Shown: positions 27,186 through 37,112 of the stretch, in pieces
Position numbering within the stretch: the first letter of the stretch is position 1
Layout of the letters: every line of letters starts with the position of its first letter
Assembly (NCBI GenBank): GCA_964344215.1
Contig: CAYFMP010000012.1
Span: 5,040 to 69,039 of the forward strand
Direction: 5' to 3'
Origin: CAYFMP01 sp964344215
Lineage (GTDB): Bacteria; Pseudomonadota; Alphaproteobacteria; Rhodospirillales; Casp-alpha2
Length of the DNA: 64,000 bases
Translations under genes and position numbers: made by a program
The notes under the pieces: generated by a model
Database searches by the model: none
Told to the model about the DNA's origin: nothing
The model's input: only the letters and a program-made list of their open reading frames with translations

Positions 27186-28973
27186 ATGCGCGATGTTTGG
27201 CGAAAAACCAGCGACGGAGACGGTTCGGTGAGACGAACCGGCGGTAACGGGTCCGGCCGGGCGCTCCGCGTCACCTTTGTCCACGCGCCCGACCCGGTCT
27301 ATGCCGATACCCAAAACTACGGCGCCAAGTTCATGCCGGTGTGGGCCTATACACTGGGCGCCCACGTCCCCGGCGACGGCCGTTACGAGCTTCGCCTGCA
27401 CGATTGCCGGTTCCAGAAGGAAAGCGATATTGAAGAGGCCGACCTGTTCCTGTTCAGCGGCATCAATCAGGATTACGGCAACATGGAAAGGGTGCGCGGC
27501 GATCTCGAGGCGCGTTATCCGAACGCGCGGTCGGTGATCGGCGGGCCGATCTGCTGGTCGTTCGACCAGGCCGGCACCCTCGACCAGCTCGACGGCTTCG
27601 ATCATGTGTTCATCGGCGACGGCGAAGAAGCGATCGCCGGCATACTGGAGGCCGCCGGTGGCGGCTTGCCCTTGGACCGGGTGCTTCGCGCCGACCGCCG
27701 CTTCCCGATCGCCGAAGCCAGGCCGTTTTACCGGCCGATGCTCGATTCGACGGTCGAACGCTATTACGGAGCCGTCCTCGAGGTTTCGCGCGGCTGTCCG
27801 TTCCTGTGTGAATTTTGCGATATCCGCATCCTGCCGGACAACAACCGCCCCCATAACAAATCGCCGGACCTGATCGTCGCCGAACTCGACCACCTGTGCC
27901 GCCTCGGCGTCAAACAGGTGCTGTTCGCCTGCGACAATTTCATCGGCGAGCCGCGCTGGGCCGAGCAAGTCATCGATAAGATCCTGGAGTGGGAGGCGCG
28001 CACCGGGTTCCGGCCGAGTCTTTATACCTGGCTGACCATCAATCTCTACAAGCTCGACGGGCTGATGGAGAAGATGCGTCGGGCCGGCTTCGATATGCTG
28101 TTCATCGGCGTCGAGAGCTTCAGCCGGAACTCGCTCCTGGAAACGGCCAAGGTCCAAAACTCGGCGCCAGACATGGTCGAAGTGGTCCGCCAGATCCAGT
28201 CGCGCGGCTTCATCGTCGTCGCCGGCTTAATATTCGGTTTCGATTCCGATGACGAAGGGGCTTTCGACGCCACTCTGCAAGGCTTGAAGGACTCCGCGCT
28301 GCTATCGGGCGATCCGTCATTGCTGACGGCGCTGCCGGGAACGCCGCTGTATCGCCGCATGAAGCTGTCGGGACGCTTGCGCCAAGTGCGGTTCGGACTC
28401 GGCGGCTACAAGTATCAGACCAACGTCAAATACCTGCTTCCGGCCGAGGTCATGATCGACGGCTACAAACGGTTCGTCACCGAATTCACCGACGGCGCCT
28501 ATCAGTACGGGCGTCTCAAAGCCTATTTCGACCTACTCGGCGAGGGCAGTTTCGTGGCCATGGACGGCAAGGGATTCGGCAACATCTGGCTGTTCCTTCG
28601 GATGATCCTCGGCAACCGCGCCGCCATGTGGCAAATGACCGAGCGACTGGTTCGTTTCGCCAAGCGCCCGGCAAACATCTACTATGCCCTCAAGGGTCTG
28701 GCGCTGACTTTGACCCGGACCGGGATCAGCGGCCGGTTCGGCTATTTCCAGTTCTGGTTCTTTGCCTGGACCAACGCCGTCCTCAAGTACCAGGACATCC
28801 GCCCCAGCGATTTCGATATCGAGGGCGTCGGCGCCGATTTCGCGATCGAGGGCATTCTGCCGGCCGATTACGCGACGACCGCCGACGAGGATATCCCGCC
28901 ACAGAAGATCAACGCCCAACTACGGGCGACGATTTCGCAGCTCGAATCGGTGGTGGCGGAACGGTCGGCTTAG
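27186..28973 (+). CDS. B12-binding-domain radical SAM protein
   Basis: A 595-aa protein. An N-terminal cobalamin-binding-like Rossmann domain (about 27-160, with LFSGINQDYGNM and VIGGPICWSF) precedes the radical SAM motif C204-C208-C211 (SRGCPFLCEFCD). It resembles BchE/HpnJ-type or B12 methyltransferase radical SAM proteins, with a DUF4070-like C-terminal region (about 420-530). Start choice is uncertain: ATG 27186 is used, while an in-frame TTG at 27159 gives nine more residues. The substrate is unknown. Confidence 0.82.
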   Translation: MRDVWRKTSDGDGSVRRTGGNGSGRALRVTFVHAPDPVYADTQNYGAKFMPVWAYTLGAHVPGDGRYELRLHDCRFQKESDIEEADLFLFSGINQDYGNMERVRGDLEARYPNARSVIGGPICWSFDQAGTLDQLDGFDHVFIGDGEEAIAGILEAAGGGLPLDRVLRADRRFPIAEARPFYRPMLDSTVERYYGAVLEVSRGCPFLCEFCDIRILPDNNRPHNKSPDLIVAELDHLCRLGVKQVLFACDNFIGEPRWAEQVIDKILEWEARTGFRPSLYTWLTINLYKLDGLMEKMRRAGFDMLFIGVESFSRNSLLETAKVQNSAPDMVEVVRQIQSRGFIVVAGLIFGFDSDDEGAFDATLQGLKDSALLSGDPSLLTALPGTPLYRRMKLSGRLRQVRFGLGGYKYQTNVKYLLPAEVMIDGYKRFVTEFTDGAYQYGRLKAYFDLLGEGSFVAMDGKGFGNIWLFLRMILGNRAAMWQMTERLVRFAKRPANIYYALKGLALTLTRTGISGRFGYFQFWFFAWTNAVLKYQDIRPSDFDIEGVGADFAIEGILPADYATTADEDIPPQKINAQLRATISQLESVVAERSA

Positions 28974-29255
28974 GCGATCGGCGATCGTCGAACCGTCCCG
29001 AGGCGTGGTTTCGAGCGGACCCGCCGGCGGTTTGTATCGGATAGGCTAATCCTCGGATAATCCTTGATTTTTTGGCCTTTTTCCCACAGGTTTGCCTCGA
29101 CCAGCGAAGCCTGATTCGAGTTTGGGAACGAATTCTTTAGAACTTCGTTTCATGGTCGATTCTGGGGGATTCGGGCCTGCGCGGCCCGGCATCGGACCGC
29201 AAACCCGGATCAACCGGAGGGAGGCGGCCCGGCAACTTGAGGAGTTCGAGGAACG

Positions 29256-30348
29256 GTGCGTATTTCCACCACTCTTTCCTTCTATATCGGCCGCCACTTT
29301 CTGACGAGCTTCGTCGTTCTGTTCGGACTGTTTCTGATGTTGATCCTGCTGTTCGATGTGGTCGAGCTCTTGCGCCGCCAAACCGAACGTCGATTTTCGC
29401 GTAGTCCTCGAAATGGCCTTGATGAAGCTGCCGCACATGGGCCAGGAGACGTTCCCGTTCGCCACCCTGTTCGGCGGCATGGCGGCATTCTGGCGGTTGA
29501 CCCGTAGCCACGAACTGGTCATCACGCGGGCCGCCGGCGTTTCCGCTTGGCAGTTCCTGCTGCCGGCGATTTTCATCGCTTTCCTGCTCGGACTGCTGCA
29601 AATCACGATGATCAACCCGCTGGCTTCGACCACGTTGACCCGTTTCGAGCGTTTGGAAACCGTCTATTTCAAGGGACAAAAAAGTTTTCTGGCGCTGTCC
29701 GGTTCGGGACTGTGGTTCAGGCAGGCCAATCCCGACGGACAGTCGGTCCTTCGCGCCGAGAGCGTCCTGCAACAGCGCGACGAGGTCGAGCTGAACGACG
29801 TCGTCGTCTTCATGTACAAGGGCAAGGACGAGTTCCGGCACCGCATCGACGCCAAATCGGCGAAGCTCGAAGACGGGTTCTGGCACATGAACGACGCGTG
29901 GATATACGAACCCGAAACACCGGCCGTCTTCGAGAAGGAGTACTGGCTTTCGACGGACCTCACGCTGGACCGCATCCAAGACAGCTTCGCACCGCCCGAA
30001 ACCATGTCGTTCTGGGAGCTTCCCGATTTCATCAAGACGCTGGAGAATGCAGGCTTTTCGGCTATCCGTCACCGATTGCACTGGCATACGCTCCTGGCGG
30101 CGCCCTTCCTGATGTGCGCCATGGTCCTGATCGCCGCCACCTTCACGCTCCGCCATTCGCGGCGCGGCGCGACGACGTTCGTGATCAGCGGCGGCGTGCT
30201 GGCCGGGTTCGTCCTGTATTTCTTCTCCGACGTCGTATTCGCACTCGGCCTTTCGGACGGCATTCCGGTAACGCTCGCCGCCTGGACCCCGTCGGGCGTG
30301 GCGACGCTGCTGGGGCTCGCCATGCTGCTTCACCTGGAGGACGGCTAG
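29256..30348 (+). pseudogene. lptG: LPS export permease LptG, reading frame interrupted by one frameshift
   Basis: The N-terminal part (GTG 29256, MRISTTLSFYIGRHFLTSF, first membrane helix and VVELLRR) and the rest (NVDFRVVLEMALMKLPHMGQ to the stop at 30348) are in frames that differ by one base. The break lies near 29375-29385, where CGCCGCC could be a two-base loss from CGCCGCGCC; restoring GC gives an uninterrupted LLRRAKPNVDF. Everything else about the protein is normal: N-terminal helix, periplasmic beta-jellyroll (about 140-260), three C-terminal helices. LptG with LptF and LptB extracts LPS from the inner membrane. Since it is normally needed for viability and heads the lptD operon, an assembly error is the likeliest cause. 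The usual lptF neighbour is absent. Confidence 0.85.
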
Positions 30349-30352
30349 AACG

Positions 30353-32923
30353 ATGCCGATAGCGATGTTCCGATTGGCCGGTTGTATGGCGGGCGCTATG
30401 GCACTCTTCGGTACGGCGTTGGCCGGATCGGCTACGGCGACCGAAACCGAAGGTCCGGCCCGGCCTCTGGGTACGCTCTGGTATCCCGGCCCCTACGATG
30501 CCGACAGCCCGGGACCGGCAGCGGTGCCGATTCCCGGTTCGGTCCTCTCGCGACCGCCACCGATCCCCGAGAGCGTCCTGCGGCCGGCGCCGGTTACCGA
30601 AGCGCCGCCCCGGCCGGCGCCAACCGGCAACCAGGCGACTGATCGGCCGCTCGGGATCCTATGGTATCCGCGACCGCAGCGCCTGCCGACACCGTTGGCT
30701 CCAGTCGTGCCGGCCGAAGGGCCGGTCGGCGGTCCGGCGTCGGTGATCGCTCCGTCGGTCGTACCGGCGCCGCAAGCCGCACCTGTGGCGCCGCTGGCCG
30801 GCTCGCAACCGGAAGCGCCGGTCGAGACCATACCGTCGGCCGAGCTGCCGGTTCGGCTCAATGCCGACGAAATGAGCTTCGATCGCGAGCGCGGCATCGT
30901 CACCGCCTCCGGCAATGTCGAGGTCAGCCAGAGTGGCAGAACCCTGTACGCGGACAACATCACCTACGACCAAAACACCGACGTCGTTACAGCCAGCGGC
31001 AACGTCACCATCATCGAGCCCGAAGGCGAGGCTGTATTCGGCGATTTCATGCAGGTCTCGGGCGATCTCAAGGACGCCGTGGTCAGAAACATCGGACTGA
31101 TCCTGACCGACCGCTCACGGATCGCCGGTACTGGCGCCAGGCGCTCGGACGCGACCGTGACCGAATTGCGCAACGCGGTGTATTCGCCCTGCAACTTATG
31201 CCCGGACGACCCGGAAGCGCCGCCACTGTGGCAGATCAAGGCGGTCCGGGTCATTCACGACAAGTCGACGCAGACCATCGAATACAGGGACGCCTGGCTC
31301 GAGATGTTCGGCGTGCCGGTCGCCTATACGCCCTATTTCCAGCACCCCGATCCGACCGTCAAACGTCAATCCGGGTTCCTGTTCCCTTCGTTCGGTAATT
31401 CGTCGGATTTCGGTCTGACTTTCGAATTCCCCTACTTCTGGAACATCTCGCCTTATGAGGACCTTACGGTCACACCGTATCTGTACACCTCGAAAATCCC
31501 GATGATCGCCGCTGAGCACCGAAGACGGTTCACCAACGGCGAGCTCAAGACAACCGCCAGCTTGACCGACAACTCGAGCGACAGCGGCGATTTCTCGACC
31601 GAGAAGGGAACCTTCGGAATTCGAGGACATATCGACAGCGAAGGCCGCTTCGATATCGACGATACCTGGCGCTGGGGGTTCGACCTCAAACGGGCCAGCG
31701 ACGACACCTATCTTCGCCGCTACGGCTTCGCCTCCCCGCAATCCTTGAACAGCCGCCTGTTTGCCGAGGGTTTCAGGAAACGCAATTATTTCTCGGCCAA
31801 CACCTATCTGTTTCAGGGGCTGGGATCGACCGACGATCAGGACTCCATCCCGATCGTTCTGCCGTTGATCGATTTCAATCATATCGGAAACCGGGATCGG
31901 CTGGGCGGGCGGACCTCGTTGGATGCCAATCTTCTGGCCTTGACTCGGGTCGACGGCACCGATACCCGCCGCCTTTCCATTCACCCTAAATGGGAACGGC
32001 CGTTTCTCGATCCGTTGGGCGGGATTTCCGGCATCACCCTGCAGCTGGACGGCGATTTCTATCATGTCAACGGCCTGGCCCGCTCCGGACAGACGGACTT
32101 CAGCGGATTCAGCTACCGGCTGAGGCCGTTGGCCGCATTCGATTGGAAAATGCCGTTCGTCCAGACCCGAGGCAACGTCACTCAATTGCTCGAACCCATC
32201 GTGTCAGCGGTGTGGAGCCCTAACGGCGGCAATCCGGTCGATATCCCCAACGAGGACAGCACCGAGCTCGAGTTCGACGACACCAATCTGTTCAGCACCA
32301 ACCGGTTCACCGGCTACGACCGTGTCGAGGGCGGGGTCCGCGTCAACTACGGGTTAAAATGGGGGGTTTACGGAGCCTCCGGCGGTTCCAGCAGTTTTTT
32401 CATCGGTCAGACCTATCGCCCGCGGACGGATGGGACGTTCGCCATCGGCTCCGGGCTTGAGGACGAATTTTCGGACATCGTCAGCCGCGTCGAGGTTTCT
32501 CCGGGGCCCTATTTCGATGTCAGTTACAGGACCCGATTCAGCAGCGACAACTTGTCCCCGAACCGTCATGAAATTCAAATGTCGGCCGGCGTTCCGGCGC
32601 TTCGGCTCAATTCGAACTACGTCTTTCTGGACCAGCAGCAAGGCAGCGAATTTTCCGGACGCGAAGAGATAACCGCTTCACTCACCTCACAGATCAACCG
32701 GTATTGGTCGGCCGGCCTCAATGCACGCCGGGATATTGCCGCCGACGAGATGCGAACGGCGGGCATGTATTTGAGATACGAGAACGAATGCGTGGTATTC
32801 ACGACCAGCCTCACCAGGACGTTCTACGAGGACCGCGACCTGGAACCGACCGATGCGATCACTTTTTTCTTGACCCTCAAGACAATCGGCGAAGTAACGA
32901 CCGGGTTTGTCCGCGGCCAATAG
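30353..32923 (+). CDS. lptD: LPS-assembly outer membrane protein LptD
   Basis: An 856-aa protein. It has a signal peptide (about 1-28), a proline-rich segment (about 32-165), the LptA-like OstA domain (about 166-290, LPVRLNADEMSFDRERGIV) and the C-terminal LptD barrel. Cysteines at CNLC (about 282-285) and NEC near the C-terminus are positioned like those forming the LptD disulfides. The N-terminal Pro-rich part contains a duplicated motif RPLG(T/I)LWYP at 37-45 and 98-106, which is not a usual LptD feature. It starts four bases after lptG, followed by surA. Confidence 0.92.
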   Translation: MPIAMFRLAGCMAGAMALFGTALAGSATATETEGPARPLGTLWYPGPYDADSPGPAAVPIPGSVLSRPPPIPESVLRPAPVTEAPPRPAPTGNQATDRPLGILWYPRPQRLPTPLAPVVPAEGPVGGPASVIAPSVVPAPQAAPVAPLAGSQPEAPVETIPSAELPVRLNADEMSFDRERGIVTASGNVEVSQSGRTLYADNITYDQNTDVVTASGNVTIIEPEGEAVFGDFMQVSGDLKDAVVRNIGLILTDRSRIAGTGARRSDATVTELRNAVYSPCNLCPDDPEAPPLWQIKAVRVIHDKSTQTIEYRDAWLEMFGVPVAYTPYFQHPDPTVKRQSGFLFPSFGNSSDFGLTFEFPYFWNISPYEDLTVTPYLYTSKIPMIAAEHRRRFTNGELKTTASLTDNSSDSGDFSTEKGTFGIRGHIDSEGRFDIDDTWRWGFDLKRASDDTYLRRYGFASPQSLNSRLFAEGFRKRNYFSANTYLFQGLGSTDDQDSIPIVLPLIDFNHIGNRDRLGGRTSLDANLLALTRVDGTDTRRLSIHPKWERPFLDPLGGISGITLQLDGDFYHVNGLARSGQTDFSGFSYRLRPLAAFDWKMPFVQTRGNVTQLLEPIVSAVWSPNGGNPVDIPNEDSTELEFDDTNLFSTNRFTGYDRVEGGVRVNYGLKWGVYGASGGSSSFFIGQTYRPRTDGTFAIGSGLEDEFSDIVSRVEVSPGPYFDVSYRTRFSSDNLSPNRHEIQMSAGVPALRLNSNYVFLDQQQGSEFSGREEITASLTSQINRYWSAGLNARRDIAADEMRTAGMYLRYENECVVFTTSLTRTFYEDRDLEPTDAITFFLTLKTIGEVTTGFVRGQ

Positions 32924-33031
32924 GCCCGGCCCGACCGCTTCCTTGGGAACGCGCCGCACCGCCACAGACCCGATGCGACCTGCTAAGATGATACGGGGAA
33001 TTTCTCGAATGAAGTTGACGGCGCAAAGGCC

Positions 33032-34324
33032 ATGAAATCGGGTTTGTTTCGCATCTTGGTCCTTCTCATAGGCCTGGTTCCCGGCGTGATTCCGTCCGGC
33101 CCGCGCGCCCAAGAAGTCTTGCGCATTGCGGCGGTGGTCAACGACGAGGTCATTTCCGTCCTCGACTTGCACTCCCGCCTGGCGATGGTGGCGGTATTTG
33201 CCGGACTGCCGGATACGCCGCAGAACCGCCAGCGTTTGGCGTCACGGGTCCTGCACGAAATGATCGACGAAAAGCTCAAGTTTCAAGAGGCCTCGCGGGT
33301 CGGCATCAAGGTGTCGGAGGATGAAATCGGGGCCGGACTGAAACGGATCGAACAGATCAACGATCTCGGCGACGGCAATCTGGATTCCTATTTGAAACGC
33401 AGTGGTATCCACAAGCCGTCCCTGATCGATCGGGTCAAGACGGATATTGCTTGGAACAAGCTGATCGCCGCCCGCTTCCGAAACCAGATTCAGATTAGCG
33501 AGACCGAAGTCGATGATGTCCTGGCGGAAATGGAGCGTAACGTCGGTCAACCCGAGAACCGGGTCTCGGAGATATTCGTACCTGTCGATTCCCCGTCCGA
33601 CGAGCGTGATGCCGGCATCCTTGCCAACAAACTTCTGCAGCAGTTGAAGTCGGGAGCGCGGTTTGCCGCCATCGCCAGGGATTTCTCAGGCAGCCCGACG
33701 GCGGCGGTGGGCGGCGATCTCGGATGGGTCAGGGTTGGCCAGTTGGCGCGCGAATTGGACCAGGTGATCCAGAATCTGCAGCCTGGGAATATCTCCGAGG
33801 TGGTTCGCTCGAGTGGTGGATTCTTCATCTTCTTTCTTCGCGACCGGCGCAAGGCGAGTGGTTTCTCCGCAGCCGAGATCGGTTCGCCCGTGGTCACGCT
33901 CTACCAGGTGCATTACCCGCTGTCGCGCGGCGCCGGTCCCGCCGAGGTGGCGCGGGTCATGGAAGAAGGAAAGAAAAGGACCGAGAAGGCGGCGAGTTGC
34001 GCCGACATGGAGTACCTCGGAAAAAGAACCAATTCGCCGTTGTCTGGCGCGCTCGGCAATCTGAAGACCGACGACCTCTCGCCGCAGTTGCGTTCTCTCG
34101 TTCGTGGCCTCCCCGCCCTGAAACCAAGCCAGCCGCTCCGCACCGAGGACGGCGTTATCGTGCTGATGGTTTGCGAGCGCGAGGCCCCGGTTCAAGAAAC
34201 CCTCGACCGGGCCGACCACCGGCGCCAGGTCGAGCAACGTCTGGCCGACGAACGTTTGAATCTCTCGGCCCGCCAGTATCTTCGTGACCTCCGGCGCTCG
34301 GCTTTCGTGGACGTCAGGATATGA
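33032..34324 (+). CDS. surA: SurA-type periplasmic chaperone / peptidylprolyl isomerase
   Basis: A 430-aa protein with a signal peptide (MKSGLFRILVLLIGLVPGVI), a SurA N-terminal helical domain (about 30-170, AAVVNDEVISVLDLHSRLAM) and one clear parvulin domain (about 175-275, FAAIARDFSGSPTAAVGGDL and GWVRVGQLARELDQ). It helps fold outer membrane proteins such as LptD, the preceding gene. Its last four bases overlap pdxA (ATGA), so the two are coupled. Confidence 0.9.
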   Translation: MKSGLFRILVLLIGLVPGVIPSGPRAQEVLRIAAVVNDEVISVLDLHSRLAMVAVFAGLPDTPQNRQRLASRVLHEMIDEKLKFQEASRVGIKVSEDEIGAGLKRIEQINDLGDGNLDSYLKRSGIHKPSLIDRVKTDIAWNKLIAARFRNQIQISETEVDDVLAEMERNVGQPENRVSEIFVPVDSPSDERDAGILANKLLQQLKSGARFAAIARDFSGSPTAAVGGDLGWVRVGQLARELDQVIQNLQPGNISEVVRSSGGFFIFFLRDRRKASGFSAAEIGSPVVTLYQVHYPLSRGAGPAEVARVMEEGKKRTEKAASCADMEYLGKRTNSPLSGALGNLKTDDLSPQLRSLVRGLPALKPSQPLRTEDGVIVLMVCEREAPVQETLDRADHRRQVEQRLADERLNLSARQYLRDLRRSAFVDVRI

Positions 34325-35370
34325 CGGCAGCCGCCATCAGGGCGGAGCATTCCGGCGAACCGGCATCGCGGCGACCGCTGGTGCTGACCATGGGCGAACC
34401 GGCCGGCATCGGCGGCGAAATCACACTCCGGGCCTGGCTCACGCGCGACCCAGCGATCCCGGCTTTCGTCGCCATCGACAATTACGAGAGGCTGATGCGA
34501 TTGGCCGACGAGCTTGCCGTCGATGTTCCACTTCGGGTCGTCGAAACGACGGCCGAGGCAGCCGAAGTGTTCGGCCGGGCCCTGCCCGTTCTCGACATCC
34601 CGCTTGCCGTCGCCCCGGTTCCCGGGCGCCCGACCTCGGAAAACGCGGTCGCCGTCGTCCACGCCATCGATCGCGCCGTCGCTCTCGTCAGGACCGGCGA
34701 GGCGGCCGCGGTCGTCACCAATCCGATCCACAAGAACGCCCTCTACGAGGCCGGATTCAAGCACCCCGGCCATACCGAATACCTGGCCGACCTCAACGGC
34801 TCCGGTAACACCCCAGAGATGATGCTGGTCTGCGATCAGCTCCGGACCGTGCCGGTTTCCATTCACGTCAGTCTTCGCGACGCCCTCGACCAATTGACGA
34901 CGGGGCGGATCGTCGATTGCGGGACAGTCGTGGCGCGCGCGCTCAGCGAGGATTTCGGAATAGCGGCGCCCCGCCTCGCCGTCGCCGGATTAAACCCGCA
35001 CGCCGGCGAACAGCGGGCCATGGGCAACGAGGACGCCGACATCGTCGCGCCCGCTGTCGCCCGGCTTCGTGAGGCCGGTATCGCGGTGAGCGGGCCGCAT
35101 CCGCCGGACACGCTTTTCAGCGCCGCCAACCGCGAGACCTACGACGCGGCGTTATGCATGTACCACGACCAGGCCCTGATCCCCATCAAGACGCTCGATT
35201 TCGAGGGCGGCGTCAACGTCACCCTCGGTCTCGATTTCGTCCGCACATCGCCGGACCACGGCACCGCTCTGGACATCGCCGGCACCGGGCGGGCCAGTGA
35301 ACGGAGCCTGATGGAGGCGCTGCGCCTGGCCGGCGAAATATCGGACCGGCGGTTGGCCCTTGGGCGATGA
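34321..35370 (+). CDS. pdxA: 4-hydroxythreonine-4-phosphate dehydrogenase
   Basis: A 349-aa enzyme of pyridoxal phosphate synthesis. The first family segments are TMGEPAGIGGEI (about 22-33) and VVTNPIHKNALYEAGFKHPG HTE read in two parts, with the metal histidine in GHTE. Others are LNPHAGEQRAMGNED and YHDQALIPIKTLDFEGGVN. It overlaps surA upstream and rsmA downstream by four bases each. Confidence 0.94.
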   Translation: MTAAAIRAEHSGEPASRRPLVLTMGEPAGIGGEITLRAWLTRDPAIPAFVAIDNYERLMRLADELAVDVPLRVVETTAEAAEVFGRALPVLDIPLAVAPVPGRPTSENAVAVVHAIDRAVALVRTGEAAAVVTNPIHKNALYEAGFKHPGHTEYLADLNGSGNTPEMMLVCDQLRTVPVSIHVSLRDALDQLTTGRIVDCGTVVARALSEDFGIAAPRLAVAGLNPHAGEQRAMGNEDADIVAPAVARLREAGIAVSGPHPPDTLFSAANRETYDAALCMYHDQALIPIKTLDFEGGVNVTLGLDFVRTSPDHGTALDIAGTGRASERSLMEALRLAGEISDRRLALGR

Positions 35371-36188
35371 CAGGCCAGGTGCCGCCGCTTCGTGACGTTA
35401 TTCGCCGCCACGGCCTGAACGCCAAGCGCTCGCTGGGCCAGAACTTCCTTCTCGATTCCAACCTGACCGACCGCATCGCACGAACGGCCGGCGATCTGAC
35501 CGGCGTCAATGTCGTCGAAGTCGGGCCTGGGCCGGGTGGACTGACCCGCTCGCTTCTCTCCGCCGGTGCCGGACGGGTCGTCGCCATTGAGAAAGACGAC
35601 CGTTGCGTGGCCGCTCTTGCCGAACTGCATGAAGCCTTCGGCAATCGGCTGACGATTGTCTCTGGCGATGCGCTGGAACTGGATATTGGCGAGTTGGCGG
35701 CCGCGCCGCGCCGCATTGTTTCCAACCTGCCCTACAATATCGCCACTCCGTTGTTGTTGAAGTGGCTGAAAGAGATCGAGGCGATCGACGGCATGACTCT
35801 GATGTTTCAGAAAGAGGTCGCCGAGCGATTGACGGCGCCGCCTCGGACCAAGGCCTATGGCAGGCTGTCGATCGTGACACAGTGGCTGTGTGAGGCGCGT
35901 TTCGAATTTAACGTTTCCAAAGCAGCGTTCACGCCTCCGCCGAAGGTGGTGTCCAGCGTCGTCACCTTGACACCGAGGCCCGCTCCGCTGGCGGCGGCCA
36001 CCTGGAACGCTCTGGAAGCGGTGACGGCGGCGGCCTTCGGGCAACGTCGAAAGATGCTGCGGAGCAGTCTGAAATCGCTCGACCTCGACCTCGGGGGACT
36101 CGGCTTGCCGGAAACGGCGCGGGCCGAGGAACTGAGCGTCGAGCAGTTTTGCGCTGCCGCCAGGGCTTACGCCGAGAAATCCTCCTGA
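35367..36188 (+). CDS. rsmA: 16S rRNA dimethyladenosine transferase
   Basis: A 273-aa methyltransferase that dimethylates A1518 and A1519 of 16S rRNA. Motifs: SLGQNFLLDSNLTDRIA at about 20-36, VVEVGPGPGGLTRSLL (motif I, about 48-63), and the catalytic NLPYNIATPLL (about 116-126). Length and the pdxA-rsmA order are standard. Confidence 0.95.
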   Translation: MTGQVPPLRDVIRRHGLNAKRSLGQNFLLDSNLTDRIARTAGDLTGVNVVEVGPGPGGLTRSLLSAGAGRVVAIEKDDRCVAALAELHEAFGNRLTIVSGDALELDIGELAAAPRRIVSNLPYNIATPLLLKWLKEIEAIDGMTLMFQKEVAERLTAPPRTKAYGRLSIVTQWLCEARFEFNVSKAAFTPPPKVVSSVVTLTPRPAPLAAATWNALEAVTAAAFGQRRKMLRSSLKSLDLDLGGLGLPETARAEELSVEQFCAAARAYAEKSS

Positions 36189-36253
36189 CGGACGATGACA
36201 GCGCCGCGGTTTATCGCCAAAATGCGGTTTTCGAACGATTGGACGGACGACGC

Positions 36254-37093
36254 ATGAGCGAATTTCGAGCCTTTTCCTGCGAGCCGACGGCCGGCGCCTT
36301 GGGGGCCGAGATCGGCGGCATCGATCTGTCGACCGACCTCGACGAGGATACCGTTTCGGAACTCCGCGAGGCGTTGATGGCCCATCTGGTCCTGTTTTTT
36401 CGCGACCAGGACATATCCCCGCTCCAACACCTTACCTTCGCCCGCCGGTTCGGCGATTTGATCGAGTATCCCCTGGTCGACGGTCTCGACGACTATCCGG
36501 AGATCGTTCCCGTCACCAAGCTGGAGCACGAGACGGTCAACTTCGGGGGCATCTGGCATTCGGACACGGCCTATCTCGAGAACCCCCCGATGGGGGCCAT
36601 CCTTTGTGCCCGCGAGTTGCCGCCGGTCGGCGGCGACACCCTGTTCGCCAACATGTACATGGCCTACGATTCGCTCTCCGACGGCATGAAGCGTCTGCTG
36701 TCCGGGCTCGTCGCCATCAACAGTTCGGCCAAACCGGACGCGCTGCTGACACGCAAGGAGCGGATCATGACCAAGCCCGACGAAGAAGCCGAACCTTTGG
36801 TTTCGGAACACCCGGTCGTGCGCACCCACCCCGAAACCGGCCGTAAGATCCTGTACGTCAATTCCGGCCACACGACCGGTTTCAAGGGAATGACGCACGA
36901 AGAGAGCGCACCGATCCTGGATTTCCTGTTCGCCCACCAGACCAGGCCCGAATTCACTTGTCGCTTTCATTGGCGGCCGGGATCGGTGGCGTTCTGGGAC
37001 AACCGGGCAACCCAGCACAATCCGGTCAACGACTACGACGGATACAAGCGGGTCATGCACCGGGTCACCATCGCCGGCGATAAGCCGTGCTGA
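36254..37093 (+). CDS. TauD/TfdA-family 2-oxoglutarate-dependent dioxygenase
   Basis: A 279-aa Fe(II)/2-oxoglutarate oxygenase. The iron ligands are visible as HSDTAYLENPP (H-x-D, about 96-106) and the distal His near the C-terminus in YKRVMHRVTIAGD; WDNRATQHNPVNDY is also a family block. The ATG at 36254 (MSEFRAFSCEPTAG) fits the family N-terminus. Members hydroxylate taurine, alkylsulfates, 2,4-D and others; the substrate here is unknown. It is convergent with gmk. Confidence 0.88.
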   Translation: MSEFRAFSCEPTAGALGAEIGGIDLSTDLDEDTVSELREALMAHLVLFFRDQDISPLQHLTFARRFGDLIEYPLVDGLDDYPEIVPVTKLEHETVNFGGIWHSDTAYLENPPMGAILCARELPPVGGDTLFANMYMAYDSLSDGMKRLLSGLVAINSSAKPDALLTRKERIMTKPDEEAEPLVSEHPVVRTHPETGRKILYVNSGHTTGFKGMTHEESAPILDFLFAHQTRPEFTCRFHWRPGSVAFWDNRATQHNPVNDYDGYKRVMHRVTIAGDKPC

Positions 37094-37112
37094 GCGGTTT
37101 TCCGGGTGGCGG

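Noticed and set aside
29370..29400. Programmed frameshifting in lptG
   Set aside because: There is no slippery heptamer or stimulatory structure visible, and LptG is not known to use it; a two-base loss explains the data better.
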